Part shown: positions 55,835-64,000 of the stretch, in pieces | How positions within the stretch are numbered: the stretch's first letter is position 1 | How the letters are laid out: each line of letters starts with the position of its first letter | From: Scilla litardierei | Lineage: Eukaryota > Streptophyta > Magnoliopsida > Asparagales > Asparagaceae | Direction of reading: 5' to 3' | DNA length: 64,000 nt | Assembly: GCA_030789695.1 (NCBI GenBank) | Contig: CM061141.1 | Span: 194,195,689-194,259,688, forward strand | Position numbers and translations under genes: made by a program | The notes under the pieces: generated by a model | The model's database searches: none | Told to the model about the DNA's origin: nothing | The model's input: the letters and a program-made list of their open reading frames with translations, nothing else

Positions 55835-58257
55835 TGTAATGACTGCTTTTCATGTATCTGGATTTAATATAATATAATATATGTTTTGGTGGATTTTCTC
55901 CTCTTGTGTGGTTTTCGTCTCCGTAGATTTCATTTTCGATCGATTCGTCGTATTTTCTCGTTTCTTCCTTAGGATCGTCGATTTCGAAGTATGTCATTCG
56001 TGACGGGCTTCATAACGGTCATATCTAACTATTAGATCAAGCCTAGGAGTCTTAGGAATCGATCCCGGGGCCCCGCGCTCCGTATCGGAACTAGATGACG
56101 ATCCAGTCGGTCGGCAATCCTTCTTGGACCGACTAGTTAGCTTTCTAAATTTCTCAGGAGTTACTGTTTATCGTTAGTCGGTCTAAGAACGTTGGTTGAC
56201 CGACTAGGTTGCAAACTAGTCGGCCAGCAATGCTTCTTTAACCGACTAACACATCATCTTAATTTTAGTTGAGTTACTGTTTACTCTTAGTCGGTCTAAG
56301 AACGTTCATCGACCGACTAGATGCTAAACTAGTCGGTCAGTATTTGTTCATGGACCGACTAACTCTAAAATCCTATCTTCGTTCAGGAGTTACTGTTTGC
56401 ACTTAGTCGGTCTGCGTTGGTCGACCGACCGACTAGTTGCCAAACTAGTCGGTCAGTGGTTGCTCTTTGACCGACTAACCAGTGTTAAAACCCTAATTTC
56501 TGGGCAGCCGCCAGCCCATCCTATTTAAACCCAACCCAATCGTTTTCATCTTCTCCAACACGACCCAAAACCCTAAAATCTTCCCCCTTCAGCCCCCATC
56601 TTCCTCCAAGCTTCATTTCTTCATTCCAAGTCCTAGAATCATCATCCAAACCATCCATTCACTCCATCTACCTCTCATCTTCCCCAAAATCTCACCAAAA
56701 CCCATCAAAATCCCCAAATCCCCCAAAACCCTAGTTTCCCCAAACTTCTCCAATCTTTTCCAGATCTGATCCTAGGGTTCCCCGGAGTGTTTCTTCCGTC
56801 TCCTCTCGGTAAGAAATCGATCTACCGTTGTTTTCATAACCTATTTATATTATTTATGAAACCCTAATAAATTTCATGTTGTTTGTTGATTGTTCCCCCA
56901 AAACAGCGATTTCCCCGTAGATTGGCATCCGTGTGACGAAGTGGTCGTCACCCCCGGTGCTAGGCAAGTGAAACTTGCCACTAGGGTTTAGGCCATGTTT
57001 TAGGCCATTTGCTTGTTGTAGTCGTAAAAGAGGCGACGAAATGATACTCGCCTAGGCGCAAATTGGGGAACTAGCTTGACAACGAAGCTAGTTCCGACAT
57101 TTAGCATGTTGCACAATTACCATGTCATGTTTACTTTCCATTAACGGTACGCAAGTTAAATGTCATGTCATTGCATTCTTTAAGTGTTTCTGTGATTGCG
57201 TAGCTTTGCTACAAATGCTTGTGTTCCTGGCTCGTGTTCCAGAAGCGGGCCATGTGTTGGTTGATAGCCAATGCCCGAATTGCGTGTTTCCGGCTAGGTG
57301 CACCCCTACGCCAAATGTTTAAGAATGCGAGCTCATGTGCGGGGCAACCCCAGGCTCACTAGCTGAGTTCATTGTGCGGGGACCCTGGCTCCATTACGTG
57401 TGGGTATTGGGGGTAAGAGTTAAGCGACCAATCAACTGGGAGTCTGCCCGATCAGCAACTGCAGTGGTAAGGCGTAAACTCTTGGGTTTGGGGTAGTTGT
57501 TAAGCGGCCAATCAGCGAATGTGAAACCATTCAGCTGTAAGGCGTAAACAATCTACAAAACAACGTGATTAGTGAATTGATTGAGATTGATAGTAGCGTG
57601 GCTACTCTTGTCTTGTCTTGTCTTGTCTTGTCCCGATGATTGTTCTCTTGTACAAATTGTCTTGCCATGTTTTAATTGTGCACTCATGTTATAACTGCCA
57701 TGTCATGCATACTAAACTGCTAGGTTGCTAGTTGCCTTACTTTCAGTTTCCTTGCCCAAGTCTTTTAGACTTGCTGACATGTGCCCCTTTACTCTTTTGG
57801 GTGACACATGTTAGATCCTGAGCCTGAGTACCTTGTTGAGGACGAGGTGTTTGCTGACGCCGAGCCCGAGCTTGTGTTTGACGGGGAGTACGTGGACACT
57901 GGGGACCAGTCCTAGTGTCTTCGTTGTGTTTTACTTTTGTTTAGACAGTTGTTTTGTTATCGGTGCGTAGCACCTATACTTTGTCGTTGTTGCTTTTGTT
58001 GGCCTTGTTCTGGGCCTTAGACTCTTTTCTTTTAGCCTGGTGGCTTTTCTGGATGTTGGACTTATTTTCTTGTTGGACAATGTATGAGATGTGAGATTTT
58101 ATTTCAGTCTCTCCTTGTGTTATTATTGTTATTCCATTGTGGTTACAGGGACCTGCTTATGTTTTATTTACGCTTATCGGGTTTGGGGCTTCACAGCTCC
58201 ACTCTCGTGCGGACCTTTTCACGTCTCGCCTCCATTTTAGGGAAGCGGGTCGTGACA
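55835..58257 (+). mobile_element. Solo LTR nested in the SIRE-like LTR
   Basis: Ends GGGTCGTGACA at 58257 and is followed by GTATC. GTATC also precedes a TG at 55835 (55830-55834) and another at 55859, so the left edge is one of these. Contents: an array of AGTCGGTC/GACCGACT (56105-56476), a TATA-like ctatttaaaccc (about 56522), a splice-donor-like CTCTCGGTAAGAAATC (56803), hairpins at about 56971 and 57071, taagcg/taaggcgtaaac phrases twice, a short acidic frame and a cggtgcgtagcacc motif. It is a relative of 12733-15490. Confidence 0.65.
56105..56476 (+). repeat. Seven AGTCGGTC-N14-GACCGACT units, 22-20-22 spacing
   Basis: Starts: 56105/56127, 56176/56198, 56218/56240, 56289/56311, 56331/56353, 56405/56427, 56447/56469. 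In every pair the distance is exactly 22 bp. Pairs are joined as quartets with 20 bp between them. Quartets recur about every 115 bp together with gagttactgttt. Confidence 0.95.
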
Positions 58258-58505
58258 GTATCCGAGTGTGATCTCGGGTGTTGCTGGATTAGGGCACCGG
58301 TAACAAGTCGGGTTTGAATTGGGTGGCACCGAAGCAGGATACATTGCAAGTTTGCATTGCATTCTTCCTTGTGTTGTTGATCATTTCTTTAATTCCGTAT
58401 TTGTTGGTTAATTAGGGTTTTATTTGGCGTAAATTCCTTATAATTCTATAAAACACTATTCACCCCCTCTAGTGTTTCTTCCTCATAGCATAGGGTCCTT
58501 ACAAT

Positions 58506-58521
58506 TGGTATCAGAGCGAGG
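58506..58521 (+). promoter_or_regulatory. Primer-binding site, initiator-Met type
   Basis: TGGTATCAGAGCGAGG two bases after the LTR, the common copia PBS complementary to initiator tRNA-Met. Confidence 0.85.
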
Positions 58522-58529
58522 TAATAGCT

Positions 58530-60292
58530 ATGGCAACCAACAACAACAACAACACACGAAGGCCTACTCCACCATTTCTCGTTGGATCCAACTATCAAAT
58601 TTGGTGTGTAAAGATGAAGGCTTATATTCAATCCATTGATGATGATTATTGGAAGCTTGTGGAGAAGCCCCTTCATGCACCTACCACTTTCGAACATGAA
58701 TGGACAAATGAGCCAAAAGAATTCATGGAGAAAAATGAAGAGGTAATGGAAATCTTGCTTGATTATTTAACTTATGACATTCTTATGCGTGTATCCAAGG
58801 CAACAACGACATATCAAATATGGAACATGCTAGCGGAGCAAGAAGAGTCCACCTCAAAGTGTTCTTCCTCTAATGATGAAAGGGATTCATTCATGGGTTT
58901 GATGGCACGAGAGGATGCCACTACGGGTGATTCTAGTGACGAATCAAGTGATTCTAGTGGAAGTGATAGTGACGATGAAGAGGTAACAATGGATGATCTT
59001 AGAATTGCAAATGAACAATTATTTGATAAATATCAAAAGATTATGCATAAATATTGTGATGCTAAGAATAAGATTGCTAGTCTCACTAACACATCGACAT
59101 GTAGCACCTCAAACAATGACACCATTGTTGAGACACTCGCCATTGAGAAAGCAAGTTTGCTTACACAAAATGGTATGTTGAGAAAAGAGGTGGAATCCCT
59201 CAAATCTCAACTTGTTCGTGTTTCCATTGTGGATGTAACGATCTTGAGATTGAAAATCTTCAATCTCAAAACACTAGTTTGGGCATTGATAATGAGGCTC
59301 TCAAATCCCAAGTGCACGAGCTCACCACACATGCATCGACCTTGAATGCCACTATTTCTTCAATTTCGAAGAAATATGAGCTCATGTCCTCTATTGTTAA
59401 GAGATTCAATAAGGGAAAGAACGTTTTGGATGATTTGCTAAAGAATCAACTACCGGCAAACCATCGTGTTGGCCTTAGTTATTCTAAGGCAGGTGCATCC
59501 AATGCACGCACCTCCTATAGTGATGTAACTATAGATTTTGTGAGGCCATCCTCCGGTGCATCCACAAGTGGTTTCTATAACAACTTGTGTAATTCAACTA
59601 CCAAGGAAACCACCACTCCTATTCCTCCCTCCTTTGCAAAGAAACCCACCAAGGGTGGACATCAAAGGAATGGACATGCATTCATGTACCCCAATACTCG
59701 TAGGAATGCCTCCACTCCTCACATTCCTACAAATGATTTTTTTTATGTTCCACACCCACAAGCACGTGCAAACACTCATTTGAGACACTCTCATGCACGT
59801 ACTCATGCTCATGCACCATCACATGCTCATGATCATACATCACATCCACGTATGCATGCTTATTCTCATGATCATCTTCATGCATATGCACCTCTTGTTC
59901 ATCCACGTATGTATGCAACACCACTCCAAGGATCACATGGCCATCATCATGCTTTTGCACAACACAATGTTCCATACACATATCCACATGCTCTTGCTAG
60001 ATCCCATGTTCCTAGGCCACATGCACCACGTAGAGATCGACCTTTTGTGCATGCAACCACTAGGAAGAGGATACCCAAAACATACACTATTTGGGGCCTT
60101 AAGAACACTAGCAATCATGCTAAGTATATTTATGTGCAATCTTATATTCATGATATTATTTTGAATGATGATTATGTTGGGAAATCAAGGTCCTCTTGGA
60201 CTTGGTTTCCAAAGGGTTGGTTTCCATTGACCCAACATGCTTGGTACCATAAGTTTATATTCATTTTATGGGTACCAAAGCATTTGTGTTAA
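58530..60292 (+). pseudogene. SIRE-like gag with histidine-rich tract, frameshifted
   Basis: Starts ATG 58530, nine bases after the PBS (MATNNNNNTRRPTPPFLVG, then YQIWCVKMKAYIQSID, a DUF4219-like start). The UBN2 centre is cut short: after YQIWNMLAEQ it jumps to an acidic Ser/Asp tract, so the middle of gag and the zinc knuckle are missing. A frameshift near 59225 moves the frame to LQSQNTSLGIDNEALKSQV, a coiled coil, and then KNVLDDLLKNQLPANH. A histidine-rich region (about 59755-59960) has some thirty His in HAHAPSHAHDH-like runs. The frame ends at 60292 after TYTIWGLKN. No pol follows. It is a defective element. Confidence 0.75.
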
Positions 60293-61309
60293 GAATTGAT
60301 TTATTCTTTAGTTTGCATTATTTGTGTTAAGAATGTGTACCCAACATGTCTTGGATGCTCATATTTGTTGGAAACTTAAATTCTTATTGAATTTGATTTC
60401 CATTGTTTGATTATTAGTAAATCATTGTGTTTAGGTTTTTCATGTCTAGAATATTTAATACTTTCTCATGCAATACATGCTTTGGTTCATATTCATGTTT
60501 AATTACATTTGATACATGTCATGCTTTTGGATTAATATACATATTTACTTTTGGTGCAATTGGTACATGCATGTATATGGTTAAATATTTATCAAGTGAC
60601 ATGATTACATGTATCATAAAAATTGTGTGTGATTACATTAGGATATGGGTTACAATTATTTGAATTTAGTATTTAAATTTGTTGCCTAACCCATAAGCTC
60701 CAAAAAGGTTTTTGGATAACAAAATTATGTTTTCTAGGTTCAATCCACTTTGGGATACCAACTCTACCAACTCCTTGATTTGCAAAGATTTCCATTCAAA
60801 TGGAGTTGATGGTGCTTAAGTGATGCATCAAAGTAGGGGGAGCTTAATGTTGTAAGTATATTCTTACATTTGGTATCTATGTGTGTTGGATGCATGTAGA
60901 TATCACTTTGTGTTGGATTATGTGTATTTTATGTCATTCATGTCTATGTATTTCATTTGTGTCAAATTCTTGACTCATGTGCATTGTGTATTCATAATCC
61001 ATATTCATATGTTTATTCATGGATTATTTATAACATGTGGCCTAAAAATTTTCATGCTAGAATTAATGCTCATTTGCATGATTCACTCATAGGACACGCT
61101 AATATTTATGTTCCACCTCACAAGCATGCATCCCAACTTCCTACTCATGCCACTACACAACCTCTCCTTAAGAATCCCAAATCACTATCTTTATGGATTC
61201 CTAAGAATGATCCCAATTGTTCACAAGCACAACACACGCCTCCCTGTGTTCGACCCCCAAGCCACACTTCGACACCGTGCGCTTGCGGTTACAAATTTTA
61301 ATCCTAGTA
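60293..61309 (+). other. AT-rich SIRE-like internal remnant
   Basis: No supported gene. A purine block (aaagtagggggagctt, 60829-60844) resembles SIRE polypurine repeats. At 61235-61290 the phrase gacaccgtgcgcttgcggtta is close to the 3' end of the Athila-like LTR (caccgtgcgcttgcggtaa near 6340), so a trace of such an LTR may be here. Confidence 0.4.
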
Positions 61310-61890
61310 TCCCCGTCCCGATTTGATTGCCAAATGGATGGGAGGTCACCTGGCTCCTTGCAGGCGCTTGTGACTTATTAGTCAGTCGCCTGTCTCTCTA
61401 TGGCCCAAAGATCCCTAACTTGTCATCATTCGGTCAGACGACTGATGTTGGTTTCACAGTCGCCTGCCCATGGCACAGGCGCCTGTGAATGCTTCTTCAG
61501 TCACCTGTCGATCCTTGTCCTAACACTTTGTGTTTGGCAAGCTATGCATGTTTCGGCCAGACGACCGATGTTGTTTTCACAGTTGCCTGCCCATGGCACA
61601 GTCGCCTGTAGATACCACATCAGTCGCCTGTCCTGTCAGGATTTTTAGCCATTGAGCCTTTTTCCAGCTGATTCTGTTAAAGGTTTTGGGTAAATCGTTT
61701 TGGGGTTTTTAGAGAGCATATAAATTTGGCTTTTATTGTTCCATTAGAGAACTCTTGGAACCCTCTAAACTCTATTGATTTGTTTTCAATGCTCAAGCTC
61801 TCATTTCATTCAAAAGCCCTTAATCTCCAAATCTAATCTTGTTTTCCAGCTAGAATCTTTCATTTCCTTATGGCATGCTATACTTCTTCA
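61310..61890 (+). mobile_element. LTR fragment related to the SIRE-like LTR, with palindrome array
   Basis: Carries CAG-N4-CTG motifs (CAGTCGCCTG, CAGGCGCCTG, CAGACGACTG) starting at 61361, 61383 | 61435, 61457, 61476, 61498 | 61558, 61580, 61599, 61621. It is followed by a TATA box (gcatataaat, about 61717) and gagaactcttgg as in the 54-kb LTR (about 55350). The start and end are not defined, so it is a partial or diverged 3' LTR. Confidence 0.6.
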
Positions 61891-61907
61891 TGTTATATAT
61901 AATTCAC

Positions 61908-62215
61908 TAGTCATAACCCGTGCCCGCGGGCACGGTTCAGTTAAGATTTCCCCACAAAATGTTTGTTCCCCAAAAAACTATTTTCGCAGCCAAAATTTAA
62001 AAGAACAACAAATTAGCGTAAAAATATTCGACGCAGAACAACAAATTCGGAGCAGAACAACAAATACGGTGCGGAACAACAAATTCGACGGGTGCGCCTT
62101 CGACATGGAACATCAAATTCAGTGTAGGCGCCTTCGGCGCAGAACACCAAATTCGACGCGTAACACCAAATTAGCGTAAAGAAATTTAGTGGCGCGGGCG
62201 CCTTCGACGCGATTA
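61908..62215. repeat. CCCGTGCCCGCGGGCACGG hairpin and short GC-box repeats
   Basis: Begins cactagtcataacccgtgc with a perfect GTGCCCGCGGGCAC palindrome at about 61921. Then follow many 20-bp-scale repeats of acaacaaattcg(a/g) with gcgccttcg(g/a)cgc hairpins. Such 'acccgtgc' ends are seen in some Helitrons and other dispersed plant repeats; I see no definite Helitron end (CTRR with hairpin) in the window. Confidence 0.45.
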
Positions 62216-62324
62216 AGTAGTACCGAAAATAGTGTTTCTTTCGTCTCTCTTTAATATTTTTATTAGAATATATTCAGTCAGTGATATGAGTTATTTTCAA
62301 AGCAAATCTTTAAAAAGAAGTTAG

Positions 62325-63036
62325 GGGTTGTAATGCTCAATAGATGGTTTATTGTACTATTTTATAGGATCTGAATTTGAATTCATGTGTAATTGTGTGT
62401 GCCATAAATCCAGTCCAAGACCTTTGATGGATTGCATGTAACTTGAGTAATCTAATATCTATAAAAATAGTTGGTGGCAACATGCAATTGTCTGGTGTGT
62501 CCTAAATTGCATCCTCTATTTTCTAATATCGAGCATTGTGGCTTCTCAGTTGGTGGCAACATGCATCGAACCTTGCAAGTTATGAACAACAGGATGCACA
62601 TGAATTTTTCATCTCAATGCTCTATGCGATCCATGATAAGGCAGAGGGGGATCAAAGCAAATGGCAAACCCAAAAGTAAAGGGTTATAATGCTCAATAGA
62701 TGGTTTATTGTATTATTTTTTGTGATCTAAATTTGAATTCATGTGTAATTGTGTGCACCATAAATCCAGTCCAAGTCCTTTGATGGATTGCATGTAACTT
62801 GAGCAATCTACTATCTGTAAAAACAATTGGTGGCAACATGCAATTGTTTGGTGTGTCCTAAATTGCAGCCTCTATTTTCTACTATCGAGCATTGTGGCTT
62901 CTCAGTTGGTGGCAACATGCATCAAACCTTGCAAGTTATGAACAACATGATGCACATGAATTTTTCATCTCAATGCTCGATGCGATCCATGAAAGGAAGA
63001 GGGGGGATCAAAGCAAATGGAAACCCCAAAGTAAAA
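62325..63036 (+). pseudogene. UBP22-like: Tandemly duplicated exon fragment of a UBP22-like deubiquitinase
   Basis: Two copies of a 356-bp unit (62325-62680, 62681-63036). Each contains the end of an intron/exon and an exon piece. In copy 1 (62539-62679) it reads WLLSWWQHASNLASYEQQDAHEFFISML, then AIHDKAEGDQSKW. Copy 2 (62895-) has QHD and MLDAIHE. This is the QQD box region of a ubiquitin-specific protease and, from memory, matches plant UBP22 (SAGA-type histone H2B deubiquitinase). A donor-like AAA|GTAAAA ends the exon in both copies. The catalytic Cys and His boxes are absent and upstream frames have stops. It is a gene fragment, not a gene. Confidence 0.7.
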
Positions 63037-63718
63037 TGTTGATTTCTTTATTGTTTCATCTCCTTATATTGCCTTCTTGTGAAATATCCACCTGTTAGAT
63101 GGCTTAGTTGTCATGATATGTGAAACTCCAGTTTCACTGGTTATTCTCGTCACATATCTTACTTGGTTTCCTTGGTCTGCTGGATATGTTCATTAGATAT
63201 CTTATTAAGACTGTTTATATGATGAAATCGCCCGATACTTACTTTTATCAGTATCACATATACGCTTTTACTTTTATCAGTAGCACATATACCCGATACA
63301 TAATCCCCCGATACTTCCTGCAGATGATTCAAAGAACATAAATAACCATATCATAGTGTATCATACATATCTTGGAGAGTTTTGGAAAAATAGACTTATA
63401 AGAGTGATACTGTGTTTTTTCCATATCCATGTAAAACTGAAACTTCAAATTTAGAGCTTGAAATCTGATACTGTGTTTTTTCCATGTAGGTGGATCAAGT
63501 TCTGAAATCTGATATTATGTATCAAAGGAACAAATGAAGCTAAAACTTGAAGCAACAAATATTTGATGATAGCTTTTGTTTGAAGAATATGTATAAATTT
63601 TGTTTGTATAAAATTTGTAAAGCTGTCAGCGATGAATACTACTTGATATCTGTGGAGCTTGGCATGAAAACCTACAAAAAAATGCATCAGCAACAACAAC
63701 TTCTACAATCCATTGGCA
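63037..63718. other. AT-rich sequence, intron-like, no supported exon
   Basis: Contains a duplicated phrase gatactgtgttttttccat (about 63403 and 63467). It could be intron of the UBP22-like fragment or of the minus-strand gene to the right. Confidence 0.35.
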
Positions 63719-63848
63719 TCATGTCTCTTGAGGGGCCTTCTTAGCACCATCAATGGCAGCTTGCAGTTTTCTCTGCCGCCCACAAAGATCAATAGCATGC
63801 TCGATAAAGTCGAGAGTCGTGGCACGCTTGTTAATATGTATAACAGAT
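63719..63848 (-). CDS. Last coding exon of an unidentified minus-strand gene
   Basis: A 130-nt exon with acceptor ggtttgatgcAG|ATCTG (AG at rc of 63849-63850) and a TGA stop at 63719-63721. After a split first codon it reads SVIHINKRATTLDFIEHAIDL and then CGRQRKLQAAIDGAKKAPQET, an amphipathic helical C-terminus without stops. I do not recognise the family. Upstream exons must lie right of the window. The tetra-Gln-coding-like and AT-rich sequence left of it could be the 3' UTR. A clean exon and good acceptor make a real host gene or recent fragment likely. Confidence 0.5.
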
Positions 63849-64000
63849 CTGCATCAAACCCAAATATAGATCAATCAAGAAGTAACCTTTTCTATTCTCT
63901 TCTTCAATATAATGTATTTTATATACCAAGTTAAATTCCAAATCCATGCATGTTTCCAGTAAAGCCACAGCCATGAGCGTAAAGAAAAAACAATTCCATA
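63849..64000 (-). other. Intron of the minus-strand gene, running off the window
   Basis: AT-rich, ending on the minus strand with the acceptor of the exon at 63719-63848. Confidence 0.4.

Larger units (their letters stand above)
54045..58503 (+). mobile_element. SIRE-like copia 5' LTR, split by a solo LTR
   Basis: Starts TGTCGAGTATTGG and ends ...GGTCCTTACA right before a PBS. Without the nested repeat (55835-58257) it is about 2.0 kb. The upstream half carries CAG-N4-CTG palindromes in spaced clusters. A TATA-like aatatatatatgag is at about 55315, followed by a ctct-rich leader. The 3' end has the C-rich ttcaccccctctag seen in SIRE-type LTRs. Confidence 0.7.

Noticed and set aside
57598..57634. 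(cttgt)n microsatellite
   Set aside because: Real short run of tcttg repeats, but only about six units and without evident role.

Overview
This window is intergenic and intronic DNA from a large, repeat-rich plant nuclear genome, very probably a flowering plant. There are no bacterial-type operons and no rRNA or tRNA gene that I can see. Most of the 64 kb is nested LTR retrotransposons with plant-type primer-binding sites (PBS), Tat-lineage dual RNase H, Athila-, SIRE- and chromovirus-like pieces, hAT-like non-autonomous DNA transposons, and a few broken host-gene exons. The species cannot be told from the sequence.

Layout. 1-12.7 kb: a degraded SIRE-like copia element (LTR 513-2206, gag remnant to about 4.04 kb) split by an Athila-like element (4295-12160, two about 2.1-kb LTRs, PBS, two acidic ORFs, no pol). 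12.7-15.5 kb: a lone LTR-like unit. 15.5-24.2 kb: a minus-strand host gene piece (exon 2 at 16052-16308, exon 1 at 24051-24195, resembling plant Borealin-related protein) whose first intron carries a 7.4-kb Tat element, 'A' (16436-23876, TSD CAACT). 25.1-25.9 kb: a MITE. 26.6-33.4 kb: a young complete copia element on the minus strand (identical 119-bp LTRs, TSD AACTG, intact gag and pol). 34.0-42.4 kb: a second Tat element, 'B', on the minus strand (TSD GATGT). 42.8 kb: a tiny retroposon with 19-bp direct repeats. 43.5-46.1 kb: a Tekay-type LTR and a chromovirus integrase/chromodomain remnant. 46.5-48.9 kb: one hAT-like element inside another. 50.5-51.5 kb: a solo LTR. 54.0-61.9 kb: a SIRE-like element whose LTR is split by a solo LTR and whose gag has a histidine-rich tract. 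61.9-64 kb: a GC-hairpin repeat, a tandemly duplicated fragment of a UBP22-like deubiquitinase gene, and the last exon of an unidentified minus-strand gene.

How the parts relate. Tat elements A and B share LTRs and PBS and are complementary: A keeps gag but has no pol, B keeps protease-RT-RNase H-integrase but has lost gag. Both carry the same three-exon gene on the opposite strand (antisense ORF) with introns at the same places and phases.

The most unusual signal is in the LTR upstream regions. Three different retrotransposon families carry arrays of unrelated CG-centred dyad motifs placed at an almost invariant 22-bp start-to-start distance, often as quartets spaced 22-20-22 bp. I know of no described system that explains this shared geometry. 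A second candidate novelty is a spliced-leader layout in the young copia element, where gag and pol each start just after a strong 3' splice-site sequence.
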